A stretch of DNA of 31,270 bases from JBGZFC01 sp964346495 (GCA_964346495.1 CAYFUW010000015.1:1-31270), one strand, 5' to 3'. Shown: positions 7,762 through 17,180, counted from the stretch's first letter. Notes: generated from the sequence alone by a model not told the origin. Numbers and translations are program-made.

Positions 7762-9519
7762 ATGACAAAAGGAATTGTTAGAGGAATTATCTCGAACCTT
7801 GTAATAGTGGAAGTAGATGGTCCCGTTGCTCAAAACGAGATTGCATACATCAATCTTGACGGCACCAATTTGATGTCGGAAGTTATTAAAGTTATTGGGA
7901 AAAACGTGTATGTGCAAGTTTTTGAAAGCACACGCGGACTAAAAGTTGGTGCAGAAGTTAACTTTCAGGGACACATGTTGGAAGTTGTTCTTGGTCCCGG
8001 ACTTTTAGAACGAAACTTGGACGGATTGGAAAACGACCTCGATAAAATGGACGGAGTTTTCCTTAGAAGAGGACAATACACTTTCCCACTCGATGAGGAG
8101 AAATTATGGAGTTTCAAACCAATTGCAAAAGTTGGCGATAAAGTTTCCGGTGGTGACTGGCTGGGTGAGGTTGAAGAGAACTATCAACCACACAAAATAA
8201 TGGTTCCTTTTGTTATGAACGGAACATACACAATAAAAAGCATAGCCGCCGAAGGAGATTACAATATTTATCACAATATTGCTACTGTTGAGGATGAAAA
8301 CGGTGAGGAACATAAACTGAACATGATTCAAAAATGGCCTGTGAAAGTTCCGCTTACTCTTTATAAAGAGAAACCACGTCCATATAAATTGCTCGAAACA
8401 GGTGTAAGAACAATTGACACTCTCAACCCAATAGTTGAAGGAGGTACAGGCTTTATTCCCGGAGCATTTGGTACAGGTAAAACAGTTTTGCAACACGCTA
8501 TATCTAAACAAGCTGAGGCAGATATAGTAATTATCGCGGCTTGCGGTGAGCGTGCTAACGAGGTTGTGGAGATTTTTACCGAGTTCCCTGAACTTGAAGA
8601 CCCACACACCGGACGCAAACTTATGGAACGTACCATTATCGTTGCAAACACATCTAACATGCCTGTAGCGGCACGTGAAGCATCGGTTTATACTGCAATG
8701 ACAATCGGTGAGTATTATCGCTCTATGGGATTGAAAGTACTGCTTATGGCTGACTCTACATCACGTTGGGCACAAGCGTTGCGCGAGATGAGTAACCGTT
8801 TGGAAGAACTACCCGGTCCTGACGCATTCCCGATGGACTTGTCGGCAATTATCTCTAACTTCTACGGACGCGCCGGACACGTTGTATTAAACAACGGAGA
8901 AGAGGGCTCTATTACCTTTATCGGTACGGTATCGCCTGCCGGAGGTAACTTGAAAGAACCTGTTACGGAAAACACTAAAAAAGTGGCTCGTTGCTTCTAC
9001 GCTCTTGAACAAGACCGTGCCGACAGAAAACGCTACCCGGCTATCAACCCGATAGATTCATACTCAAAATATATCGAATATCCCGAGTTTGAAGAGTACA
9101 TTTCTGAAGAGATTTCGAGTGACTGGACATCGAAAGTGAGCGATATTAAAACCCGACTGGTTAGAGGTAAAGAGATTTCAGAGCAAATTAACATATTGGG
9201 TGACGATGGTGTACCTGTAGATTATCACATCACTTTCTGGAAGTCGGAACTTATCGACTATGCAATTTTGCAACAAGATGCGTTCGATAAAATTGATGCT
9301 GTAACACCGATAGAAAGACAAAAATACATTCTTGATATGGTGATAGATATTTGTCACACAGAATTTGAATTTGAAACATTTACCGATGTTGCAGACTATT
9401 TTAAAAGAGTAATTGACGTTTGTCGCCAAATGAACTATTCAGAGTTCGGCTCAGACAGATTCAACGAATATAGGAAACAGTTAGACGAACTGCTTGCAAG
9501 TAAATTAGAAAACAATTAA
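7762..9519 (+). CDS. atpA: V-type ATP synthase catalytic subunit A
   Basis: A 585-aa catalytic subunit. The Walker A loop is GAFGTGKT (residues 234-241), followed by the A-subunit signature ACGERANEVVEIFTEFPEL and the region MADSTSRWAQALREMSNRLE. The 'non-homologous' insertion that distinguishes V/A-type A subunits from F-type beta subunits is present at about 110-190 (SGGDWLGEVEENY onward). Length agrees with the family (about 580-600 aa). ATP hydrolysis or synthesis happens at its interface with subunit B in the cytoplasmic V1 head. It is followed after only 5 bp by atpB. Confidence 0.97.
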   Translation: MTKGIVRGIISNLVIVEVDGPVAQNEIAYINLDGTNLMSEVIKVIGKNVYVQVFESTRGLKVGAEVNFQGHMLEVVLGPGLLERNLDGLENDLDKMDGVFLRRGQYTFPLDEEKLWSFKPIAKVGDKVSGGDWLGEVEENYQPHKIMVPFVMNGTYTIKSIAAEGDYNIYHNIATVEDENGEEHKLNMIQKWPVKVPLTLYKEKPRPYKLLETGVRTIDTLNPIVEGGTGFIPGAFGTGKTVLQHAISKQAEADIVIIAACGERANEVVEIFTEFPELEDPHTGRKLMERTIIVANTSNMPVAAREASVYTAMTIGEYYRSMGLKVLLMADSTSRWAQALREMSNRLEELPGPDAFPMDLSAIISNFYGRAGHVVLNNGEEGSITFIGTVSPAGGNLKEPVTENTKKVARCFYALEQDRADRKRYPAINPIDSYSKYIEYPEFEEYISEEISSDWTSKVSDIKTRLVRGKEISEQINILGDDGVPVDYHITFWKSELIDYAILQQDAFDKIDAVTPIERQKYILDMVIDICHTEFEFETFTDVADYFKRVIDVCRQMNYSEFGSDRFNEYRKQLDELLASKLENN

Positions 9520-9524
9520 GAATT

Positions 9525-10841
9525 ATGGCTAAAGCATTTCAAAAAATATATACAAAAATCACACAGATTACCAAGGCAACTTGTTCTGTGAAAGCTACCG
9601 ATGTAGGTTACGACGAATTGGCTACCGTTGACGGACGCATGGCACAGGTAGTAAAAATTATTAACGATGAGGTTACGTTGCAAATTTTTGAAGGAACAGA
9701 AGGAATACCTACCAATGCCGAAGTGGTTTTTCTGGGTAAAGCACCTTCATTGAAAGTTAGCGACCAACTTGCCGGCAGATTTTTCAACGCCTACGGCGAT
9801 CCAATCGATGGTGGTCCCATACCAGAAGGCGAAGAGCGTCAAATCGGTGGTCCGTCGGTAAATCCTGTTAGAAGAAAACAGCCGTCGGAACTGATTGCAA
9901 CAGGTATTGCAGGGATTGACCTGAACAACACGCTTGTATCGGGACAAAAAATTCCGTTTTTTGCCGACCCTGACCAACCTTTCAACCAGGTGATGGCAAC
10001 CGTAGCTCTACGCGCAAAAGCCGATAAAATTATCCTTGGCGGTATGGGTATGACAAACGACGACTACCTTTACTATAAATATGTGTTTAGCAACGCGGGA
10101 GCACTAGACCGTATTATCAGCTTTATGAATACGACCGAAGACCCTGCGGTTGAGCGTCTGCTTGTTCCCGACATGGCACTTACGGCTGCTGAATATTTCG
10201 CGGTAGATAAAAACGAACAGGTTTTGGTTCTGCTTTCCGATATGACATCGTATGCCGATGCGCTATCTATTGTTTCTAACCGTATGGACCAAATTCCATC
10301 GAAAGACTCAATGCCCGGTTCATTATATTCCGACTTGGCGAAAATATACGAAAAAGCGGCACAATTCCCAAATGGCGGTTCAATTACGATTATTGCTGTT
10401 ACAACACTTTCGGGAGGAGATATTACTCACGCAGTACCTGACAATACTGGATATATCACTGAAGGGCAGCTATTCCTGAGACTTGATAGTACCGTAGGAA
10501 AAGTTATCGTTGACCCATTCCGTTCTCTATCTCGTTTGAAACAGCTCGTACAGGGTAAGAAAACACGTGAAGACCATCCGCAACTGATGAACGCTGCAGT
10601 TCGTCTCTATGCCGATGCTGCAAACGCGAGAACAAAATTGGAAAACGGTTTCGACCTTACCGATTACGACGAACGTACACTGGCATTTGCTAAAGACTAT
10701 TCCGAATATCTGCTGGCTATTGACGTGAATCTAGATACAGAAGAGATGTTAGACACAACCTGGTCTCTTTTATCAAAACATTTCAACCCGCAAGAGGTGA
10801 ATATGAAGCGTGAATTGGTAGATAAGTATTGGAAAAACTAA
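9525..10841 (+). CDS. atpB: V-type ATP synthase subunit B
   Basis: A 438-aa regulatory, nucleotide-binding but non-catalytic subunit of the V1 hexamer. It has the B-subunit layout without a P-loop: where catalytic subunits carry GxxxxGKT it reads SGQKIPFFADPDQPFNQ. It also has the conserved LSDMTSYADALSIVSNRMDQ and PGSLYSDLAKIYEKA segments. It begins 5 bp after atpA, so co-translation is expected. Length is slightly short of the roughly 460 aa of archaeal and enterococcal B subunits, within the range expected for the bacterial E-x-A-B-D-I-K operon type. Confidence 0.96.
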   Translation: MAKAFQKIYTKITQITKATCSVKATDVGYDELATVDGRMAQVVKIINDEVTLQIFEGTEGIPTNAEVVFLGKAPSLKVSDQLAGRFFNAYGDPIDGGPIPEGEERQIGGPSVNPVRRKQPSELIATGIAGIDLNNTLVSGQKIPFFADPDQPFNQVMATVALRAKADKIILGGMGMTNDDYLYYKYVFSNAGALDRIISFMNTTEDPAVERLLVPDMALTAAEYFAVDKNEQVLVLLSDMTSYADALSIVSNRMDQIPSKDSMPGSLYSDLAKIYEKAAQFPNGGSITIIAVTTLSGGDITHAVPDNTGYITEGQLFLRLDSTVGKVIVDPFRSLSRLKQLVQGKKTREDHPQLMNAAVRLYADAANARTKLENGFDLTDYDERTLAFAKDYSEYLLAIDVNLDTEEMLDTTWSLLSKHFNPQEVNMKRELVDKYWKN

Positions 10842-10901
10842 GATAACGGGAATAGGTAACCCCGTATTAACAGAAAAATAATATTGTTTGTATAGACAAA
10901 A

Positions 10902-11516
10902 ATGGCTATAAAATTTCAATATAATAAAACTTCGCAACAGTTGCTGGAAAAGCAATTGAAAATACGCGAACGAGCACTCCCTACCCTACAGAGCAAAGAG
11001 ACTGCTCTGCGGATGGAAGTGAAACGAGCGAGAAGTGAAATTGAAGAACTTGAGAGAGAGCTGGAAAAAGAGATTCTATCATACGAAAAGATGATGGGTA
11101 TGTGGAACGAATTTGATGCAAGCCTGTTAAGTGTGAAAGATGTAAATCTATCGAGAAAAAAAATCGCAGGTGTGGTAATTCCAATGCTCGACAGTGTAGA
11201 TTTTGAAACCAAGCCGTTTAGTGTTTTCAATCGCCCGAAATGGTATCTGGATGGCGTGAAAACATTGGAAAGGCTTGCAGAAATAGGAATACGACGCGAA
11301 TTTCACGAATTAAAGGTTTCGCGTTTGGATTATGCACGAAAAAAGACGACTCAAAAGGTAAATCTATTCGAGAAAGTGCAAATTCCCGGTTATCAGGACG
11401 CTATACTAAAAATTAAGCGTTACTTAGAAGACGAAGAAAACCTATCGAAATCGTCGCAAAAAATTATGCGTGCAGCGCAAGAAAGAAAGAGAGAAGAGGA
11501 GGATAGCTTATGGTAG
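10902..11516 (+). CDS. atpD: V-type ATP synthase subunit D
   Basis: A 204-aa central-shaft subunit. The N-terminal motif NKTSQQLLEKQLKIRERALP and the C-terminal arginine/lysine-rich helix form the two long antiparallel coiled-coil strands typical of NtpD/AtpD. The protein rotates inside the A3B3 head and transmits torque to the membrane ring. Its last seven bases overlap the start of atpI, and its final codons contain the atpI ribosome-binding site. No subunit F gene, the usual partner of D, is found next to it. Confidence 0.93.
   Translation: MAIKFQYNKTSQQLLEKQLKIRERALPTLQSKETALRMEVKRARSEIEELERELEKEILSYEKMMGMWNEFDASLLSVKDVNLSRKKIAGVVIPMLDSVDFETKPFSVFNRPKWYLDGVKTLERLAEIGIRREFHELKVSRLDYARKKTTQKVNLFEKVQIPGYQDAILKIKRYLEDEENLSKSSQKIMRAAQERKREEEDSLW
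11497..11502 (+). promoter_or_regulatory. Strong ribosome-binding site for atpI
   Basis: A perfect AGGAGG lies inside the 3' end of atpD, 7 nt before the ATG at 11510. It selects that start over the in-frame ATG at 11522. It is unusual here because most genes in the window have no Shine-Dalgarno sequence. Confidence 0.6.
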
Positions 11517-13333
11517 CAAAAATGAAAAAAATATCGTTTCTTGCCTATCACAAAGAGTACGAGAGCTTTTTGCACGAGTTGCGTGAATTGGGATTGGTGC
11601 ATGTAGCCGAAACTCCAAACACGTCAGAAAAAACAGAGCAGTTGCAACACTACGTTACTCAATTGAAAAAATTGAGCGATGCAAAAAAGGTCTTGGACAA
11701 ATATATTGACAAAAAATCGGCAACTGAGACTCGTGAAACTGATATCGAACTTGGTAAGAACATTCCACTTCGAATTGAAGAGATAGAAAATGAAAAAGTA
11801 CTGCTCAACCAACAGCTGCAAGTTAGCTCAAAAGAGAGAGAACTGTTGTTGCCTTGGGGCGATTTCGATCCTGAAGAGGTTAAACTTCTGGAAGAAAAAT
11901 CGGGATATAAACTGAACTTCTTTATAGTTCCGGACAATCAATATAGAGAGGAGTGGCAAGAACTTTTCAATGCAATTATCATAAAGAGAGAAGCTTCCAA
12001 AACACACTTTGTAACCTTTACCCATAAAGGCGAGAGTCTGGAGGAGATGAATAACGAAGCGGTTAAACTACCGAACGTTTCACTCTCTCAATTGAATGGT
12101 TTGATAGATTCGATTGGAGCTAAAATTGCAGTTGAAGATGAAAAGCTTAAAGATTTAGCTGCCGATTTACCTTCGGTAGAAGCTGCAATTAAGCATTACG
12201 AACAGCAAATCGTCTATACTAAAGTAAAACAAAGTTATACAGGTGTAGCCGATGATAAAATTATGTTTTTGCAGGGATGGGCACTGGAAGAAGATGAACA
12301 ACAAATTGCCGACTATCTGGAATCGAAATCGGCATATTTCCACATTTCCGATCCACTACCCGAAGATGATGTGCCAATCAAGTTCAAAAACAACAAGTTT
12401 GCACGTCTGTTCGAACCGATTGCCGAAATGTATATGCTGCCTAAATACAATGAAGTTGATCTTACACCCTACTTTGCTCCGTTCTATATGATATTTTTCG
12501 GATTGTCGTTGGGTGATATTGGATACGGACTTTTCTTACTGTTAGTTGGTACAGTTGTAAAAATAGCACTGAAATCGAAACTAAGTCAATCGATAAAATC
12601 TATTTTATCTTTAGTGCAAGTTTTGGGTGCATCTACAATGGCCTGTGGATTGTTGACAGGAGGTTTCTTTGGATTTAGCATTTACGATATCAACATACCT
12701 TTTGTACAAGCTCTAAAAGATAAAGTACTTTTCGACAATAACAAAATGTTTATGCTAGCGTTAGTACTGGGTGTTGTTCAGATAATGTTTGGTAAACTTA
12801 TGGATATCGCAAATAAGATAAAACAATTTGGATTTAAATATGCTTTGGGAAGTATTGGATGGTGGCTTTTCCTTATGAGTTTTATCGTCTCTTTTCTTTT
12901 CAAAGATTTTATGCCGATGTTTGGAACACTTCATAAAATTGTGCTTATTCCGTGTCTTATCTTAATATTTTTCCTTAACTCACCGGGAAAAAATATTTTC
13001 GTGAATGTAGGATTGGCACTTTGGGATGCTTACAATACAGCAACGGGGCTACTGGGAGACGTACTCTCCTATATCCGACTGTTTGCATTGGGATTGTCGG
13101 GAGGAATTTTAGCTACCGTATTTAACAATCTTGCAACAGGTATGAGTCCCGATAATGCTATTGCCGGACCTATTGTAACGATAATAATATTTCTTATAGG
13201 ACACGCTATAAATATATTTATGAACGTGTTGGGAGCGTTTGTACACCCATTGCGACTAACATTTGTTGAGTTTTATGGCAATTCCGGATTTACAGGAGGA
13301 AGCAAAAAATTCACACCGTTTGCAAAAAAATAA
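11510..13333 (+). CDS. atpI: V-type ATP synthase subunit I (membrane stator)
   Basis: A 607-aa membrane subunit equivalent to the V-ATPase a subunit. Residues 1 to about 320 are a soluble, coiled-coil-rich arm that meets the E stalk. The C-terminal half has about seven hydrophobic segments. The segment GDVLSYIRLFALGLSGG places the essential ion-channel arginine at residue 523. Together with the K ring it forms the ion path across the membrane. The frame overlaps atpD by 7 bp and is preceded by an ideal AGGAGG. Confidence 0.95.
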   Translation: MVAKMKKISFLAYHKEYESFLHELRELGLVHVAETPNTSEKTEQLQHYVTQLKKLSDAKKVLDKYIDKKSATETRETDIELGKNIPLRIEEIENEKVLLNQQLQVSSKERELLLPWGDFDPEEVKLLEEKSGYKLNFFIVPDNQYREEWQELFNAIIIKREASKTHFVTFTHKGESLEEMNNEAVKLPNVSLSQLNGLIDSIGAKIAVEDEKLKDLAADLPSVEAAIKHYEQQIVYTKVKQSYTGVADDKIMFLQGWALEEDEQQIADYLESKSAYFHISDPLPEDDVPIKFKNNKFARLFEPIAEMYMLPKYNEVDLTPYFAPFYMIFFGLSLGDIGYGLFLLLVGTVVKIALKSKLSQSIKSILSLVQVLGASTMACGLLTGGFFGFSIYDINIPFVQALKDKVLFDNNKMFMLALVLGVVQIMFGKLMDIANKIKQFGFKYALGSIGWWLFLMSFIVSFLFKDFMPMFGTLHKIVLIPCLILIFFLNSPGKNIFVNVGLALWDAYNTATGLLGDVLSYIRLFALGLSGGILATVFNNLATGMSPDNAIAGPIVTIIIFLIGHAINIFMNVLGAFVHPLRLTFVEFYGNSGFTGGSKKFTPFAKK

Positions 13334-13402
13334 AATCAAAATATTGAAACTTTAAACAAAAGAACAAAACAAATAATAATTAATAATTGAATAACATTTT
13401 TT

Positions 13403-13867
13403 ATGGAAACTAATTTATTTATTGCCTATATAGGCGTTGCAATCATGGTTATTTTGTCGGGTATTGGAAGTGCCTACGGGGTAACAATAGTTGGAAATGC
13501 TGCAATCGGTGCAGCGAAAAAAGTAGATGGTAAATTTGGTAACTTCCTTGTTCTAACGGCACTACCGGGTACGCAAGGTCTGTATGGATTTGCCGGATAC
13601 TATATGATTCAAAGTATTTTCGGACTTCTTGTTCCGGATATCACTTTCATTCAAGCTATGGCTACTTTGGCAGCCGGACTTATTATGGGAATCGTAGGTC
13701 TATATACACCTATCCGTCAAGCACAAGTTTGTGCTAATGGTGTTGTATCAATCGGACAAGGACACGATGCATTTACAAATACACTTATTCTTGCAGTATT
13801 CCCGGAGCTTTACGCTATCGTGGCATTGGCTGTAGTTTTCTTGGTAGGTGGTGCTGTTGTTGCATAA
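13403..13867 (+). CDS. atpK: V-type ATP synthase proteolipid subunit K
   Basis: A 154-aa, four-helix proteolipid (two fused c-type hairpins) that forms the rotor ring. The ion-carrying carboxylate is Glu135 in the last helix (FPELYAIVAL). The matching position in the first hairpin is Gln58 (LPGTQGLYGF), so there is one charge per four helices. Aligned by eye to E. hirae NtpK, whose Na+ ligands are Leu61, Thr64, Gln65, Gln110 and Glu139, this protein has Leu54, Thr57, Gln58, Gln106 and Glu135. All five are kept, which predicts Na+ rather than H+ coupling. It is the last gene of the operon, with a terminator 28 bp after the stop codon. Confidence 0.95.
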   Translation: METNLFIAYIGVAIMVILSGIGSAYGVTIVGNAAIGAAKKVDGKFGNFLVLTALPGTQGLYGFAGYYMIQSIFGLLVPDITFIQAMATLAAGLIMGIVGLYTPIRQAQVCANGVVSIGQGHDAFTNTLILAVFPELYAIVALAVVFLVGGAVVA

Positions 13868-13895
13868 AGAACATAAATAGTAAAAAAAAGAATAG

Positions 13896-13928
13896 GACTC
13901 GCTTTGCTTTTAAGCGAGTCTTTTTTTT
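13896..13928 (+). terminator. Intrinsic terminator of the V-ATPase operon
   Basis: A perfect 9-bp stem, GACTCGCTT (13896-13904) with AAGCGAGTC (13912-13920), a 7-nt loop and eight T residues. It ends the seven-gene operon. Confidence 0.9.
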
Positions 13929-13971
13929 GGATTAACACTCAAATATGTAAGTTCTTTATGGCAAAAATTCT

Positions 13972-13979
13972 TACTTTTG
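13972..13979 (+). promoter_or_regulatory. -7 element for the sulfatase gene
   Basis: TACTTTTG matches TAnnTTTG, 40 bp before the sulfatase ATG and downstream of the operon terminator. This implies an independent transcript. No clear -33 box is seen. Confidence 0.5.
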
Positions 13980-14019
13980 TTTTGCAATATGAAAGACTTA
14001 ATAAAATAACTGTTACACG

Positions 14020-15567
14020 ATGAAGCACCTATTTTTTAGAAAAACAGTCATACTTGCAAGTTCTGCCATCTCGGCAGTTACATTATCTGCACAAGATACT
14101 ACCAATACACGTCCCAATATAATTCTTTTTATGGTGGACGATATGGGTTGGCAGGACACATCCCTACCCTTTGCCAACGAAAAAACAGCTCTTAACGGAC
14201 GTTACCACACACCAAATATGGAACGATTGGCATCGCAGGGAATGATGTTTACACAAGCTTATGCCTGTGCTGTAAGTTCGCCTTCACGTGTAAGTCTGAT
14301 GACCGGAATGAATGCGGCACGACATCGTGTAACCAATTGGACACTGGAAAAGAATAAATCTACAGATATACAAAGCAATGTGCTGGAATTTCCCGAATGG
14401 AATGTAAACGGTATTTGTCAGGTACCTGATATTCAGTTTACTTATGAAGTAACATCGTTATCACAATTACTTAAAAACAGCGGATATTACACTATTCATT
14501 GCGGCAAAGCACATTGGGGTGCAATTGACACTCCCGGAGAAAATCCGCGTCATTTTGGTTTTGACATCAATATTGCAGGACATGCAGGCGGTGGATTGGC
14601 AAGCTATTTGGGCGAACAAAACTTCGGCAACCGTACCGATGGAAAACCTTCACCTTTACAAGCCATCCCCGATTTAGAAGCCTATTGGGGACAAGATATT
14701 TTTGCCACCGAAGCATTGACGCTGGAAGCTATTAAAGCTTTGGAAAAAGTTAAAAAAAATGGGAAACCGTTCTATTTGTACATGTCGCATTACGCCATTC
14801 ATATCCCGATAGATAAGGACAAACGATTCTATCAAAAGTATATCGATGCCGGACTGACGGAAAAGGAAGCAGCCTATGCATCGCTGATTGAAGGAATGGA
14901 TAAAAGTTTGGGCGATTTGATGGATTGGCTCGGGAAAAACGATTTAGAGCAAAATACGGTTATTATTTTCATGTCGGATAATGGTGGACTCTCCTCATCG
15001 GCTTATTGGCGTGATAAACCGCTACATACGCATAACGCACCGCTCAACAGCGGGAAAGGTTCTGCCTACGAAGGAGGAATACGAGTGCCGATGATTGTAA
15101 AATGGGAAGGAATGGTTCAACCAAACACAAAATGCGACAGTTATCTGATTATTGAGGATTTTTTTCCTACCATTTTGGACATTGCGCAAGTAAAAGAGCG
15201 AACAACCAAACAATCAATTGACGGAATCAGTTTCATGCCGATGCTGAAAGATTATTCTTTTAAGCACAAAAATCGTACTCTCTACTGGAATTATCCTAAT
15301 CTTTGGGGTAACGAAGGTCCCGGAATTGGTCCAACATGCACTATTCGCAAAGGTGATTGGAAATTGATTTACTATTACGAAACGGGCAATAAAGAGTTAT
15401 TTAACATTGCCGAAGACATAGGTGAGACAAAAGATTTATCATCTCAAAATCCCAAAACAGTAAAAAAACTCTCACGCAATTTAGGGAAATATTTGCGAAA
15501 AGTAAAAGCACAACGTCCATCGTTTAAAACTACAGGTAAAACTTGTCCCTGGCCTGATGAAATATAA
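14020..15567 (+). CDS. Secreted S-type sulfatase
   Basis: A 515-aa family S1 sulfatase. A signal peptide ends near residue 24 (TLSA/QD). The metal-binding start NIILFMVDDMGWQD (Asp40-Asp41) is followed by the catalytic signature SSPSRVSLMTG. In this signature the residue converted to formylglycine is Ser86, with Pro88, Ser89 and Arg90. Use of serine means maturation by a radical-SAM anaerobic sulfatase-maturating enzyme, and no such gene is in this window. Other visible parts are the MSDNGG metal site and a C-terminal RKGDWKLIYYYETGNKELFN segment. The natural substrate, probably a sulfated glycan, cannot be decided. It is a single-gene unit between two terminators. Confidence 0.93.
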   Translation: MKHLFFRKTVILASSAISAVTLSAQDTTNTRPNIILFMVDDMGWQDTSLPFANEKTALNGRYHTPNMERLASQGMMFTQAYACAVSSPSRVSLMTGMNAARHRVTNWTLEKNKSTDIQSNVLEFPEWNVNGICQVPDIQFTYEVTSLSQLLKNSGYYTIHCGKAHWGAIDTPGENPRHFGFDINIAGHAGGGLASYLGEQNFGNRTDGKPSPLQAIPDLEAYWGQDIFATEALTLEAIKALEKVKKNGKPFYLYMSHYAIHIPIDKDKRFYQKYIDAGLTEKEAAYASLIEGMDKSLGDLMDWLGKNDLEQNTVIIFMSDNGGLSSSAYWRDKPLHTHNAPLNSGKGSAYEGGIRVPMIVKWEGMVQPNTKCDSYLIIEDFFPTILDIAQVKERTTKQSIDGISFMPMLKDYSFKHKNRTLYWNYPNLWGNEGPGIGPTCTIRKGDWKLIYYYETGNKELFNIAEDIGETKDLSSQNPKTVKKLSRNLGKYLRKVKAQRPSFKTTGKTCPWPDEI

Positions 15568-15599
15568 CTCCTAAATACAATATAAACTAAATTTTGGCG

Positions 15600-15612
15600 G
15601 GATTACAAATCC
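15600..15612. repeat. Small hairpin repeat GGATT-ACA-AATCC
   Basis: A perfect 5-bp stem with a 3-nt loop in the sulfatase/MFS intergenic region. Its form is like the short-loop hairpins at the left end of the window. It may belong to the same kind of dispersed element. Confidence 0.35.
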
Positions 15613-15648
15613 AGTCGTATAAATTCAAACTGCGATGCTTTATTAAAT

Positions 15649-15684
15649 AAAAAGACTGCTTTCATCCGAAAAACAGTCTTTTTT
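15649..15684. terminator. Bidirectional terminator between sulfatase and MFS genes
   Basis: AAAAAGACTG (15649-15658) pairs with CAGTCTTTTT, with an A-run on the left and a T-run on the right. It can therefore stop transcription from the plus-strand sulfatase and from the minus-strand MFS gene, which converge here. Confidence 0.75.
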
Positions 15685-15705
15685 CTAATATTCTATTCTA
15701 TCTTA

Positions 15706-17118
15706 TTATTCTTTTACAATATTTGGTTTCTCCAAACCAAAATCATGCTTTTTATCCAACACTTTCAGGTATGCTGCCAAAAGTAGTGCAACTACACCAA
15801 ATGCGGCAAAAATAAGCATCGGAACAGTGTAATTGTATTTCGCTGCTTCGCCTGCTGCAATTTGCTCTGCAACACCAGGGTTGCTAACTTTAAGTGCCCA
15901 ACCAATCAATATTGGTGTAAGCATCAAACCGATATTCTGAATCCAGAAAATAATTGAATAGGCAGAACCTAATACTTTATTATCAACCAATTTTGGAACA
16001 GAGGGCCAAAGTGATGCGGGAACTAACGAGAACGAAACTCCCAACACGATAATCGCTCCTAATGCAACCGGGAAAGTAAAGCTTTGAGCCGGTGTAAGTG
16101 CGAAAATCAGGTGACAAACAATTACCAACAACGAACCAAGCATAAGCATTGTAGCCGCTTTACCTTTATTATCGATAAACCAACCCAAAAGTGGTGTAAG
16201 AATCATCGCTCCAATTGGGAAGTATGAGAATAGGTTTCCTGCTTCGGATGTCGTCATTCCAAGACGGCTTTCCAACATTCCTGTTGCAAATTTTTGGAAC
16301 GGGAAAATTGCTGAATAAAACAGAACGCAAAGTCCTGCAACCACCATAAATGTTTTTGATGTAAAGATAGCTTTCAAGTCGCTAAATTTAAACTCATCTT
16401 CCGATGCAGCATCGCCATCTGTTTTAAGTGCAGCTGTTTGCGAATCCAGTTTTTTATCGAAAAAGAAATAAACCAGGAACGATAAAAATCCGATCAACAG
16501 TAATAGAGTTCCAACTCCTACTGCAAGTGGAATATCTCCTTTTTCGGCCAACACGGGTGATAGACGGAAAACCGCGAAAACGCCAAGACGAGCAATTGCC
16601 ATCTCGATACCCATTGCTAACGCCAACTCTTTTCCTGCAAACCATTTAACAATACCTTTAGAAACGGTAATACCTGCCATCTCAACTCCACAACCAAAAA
16701 TAGCGAAACCGATACATGCTACTTTAGCAGAAGCGGGAAAGTTAGGTAAGAACGAGTTGAAAAAGTCATATCCAACACCTCCGGCATTGAAATAATCGCT
16801 GATGCCATAAAACTTAATCGATGCACCAACAACCATTAAAAGTCCGGAAAGAAGTGCTGCACGGCGCACACCTATGCGGTCTAATATTATTCCGGCAAAA
16901 ATAAGGAATGCCGCAAATACATTCAGAAAGTACTCTGAACCTGCTACAGCACCAAAAGTTTCGGGACTCCATTGAAGTGAAGTCTCCAACATTGTGCTAA
17001 GTGGCGCCAATACGTCAATAAACATGTAGGCGAAAAACATTGTAATCGCCAAAAGAATCAGTGCCGTCCATCTTGCTACGGCAGAATCACGTAATGTAGT
17101 ATGAATTTTCTCTGTCAT
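15706..17118 (-). CDS. MFS transporter at the end of the hut cluster
   Basis: A 470-aa inner-membrane protein with about twelve hydrophobic segments. It carries the major facilitator loop 2-3 motif as DRIGVRRA (80-87) and the equivalent FIDNKGKAA-like loop in the second half. The central loop is charged (about residues 222-245). The substrate is unknown. It lies only 62 bp downstream of hutH on the same strand and ends at a terminator, so it is probably the last gene of the hut transcript. A role in histidine, urocanate or glutamate transport is a context-based guess. Confidence 0.85.
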   Translation of the reverse strand: MTEKIHTTLRDSAVARWTALILLAITMFFAYMFIDVLAPLSTMLETSLQWSPETFGAVAGSEYFLNVFAAFLIFAGIILDRIGVRRAALLSGLLMVVGASIKFYGISDYFNAGGVGYDFFNSFLPNFPASAKVACIGFAIFGCGVEMAGITVSKGIVKWFAGKELALAMGIEMAIARLGVFAVFRLSPVLAEKGDIPLAVGVGTLLLLIGFLSFLVYFFFDKKLDSQTAALKTDGDAASEDEFKFSDLKAIFTSKTFMVVAGLCVLFYSAIFPFQKFATGMLESRLGMTTSEAGNLFSYFPIGAMILTPLLGWFIDNKGKAATMLMLGSLLVIVCHLIFALTPAQSFTFPVALGAIIVLGVSFSLVPASLWPSVPKLVDNKVLGSAYSIIFWIQNIGLMLTPILIGWALKVSNPGVAEQIAAGEAAKYNYTVPMLIFAAFGVVALLLAAYLKVLDKKHDFGLEKPNIVKE

Positions 17119-17180
17119 TATATATTATTTTATAGTTATAATATGCAAATGTAGTGAATTAAATTAAATCTTCGTGCAAA

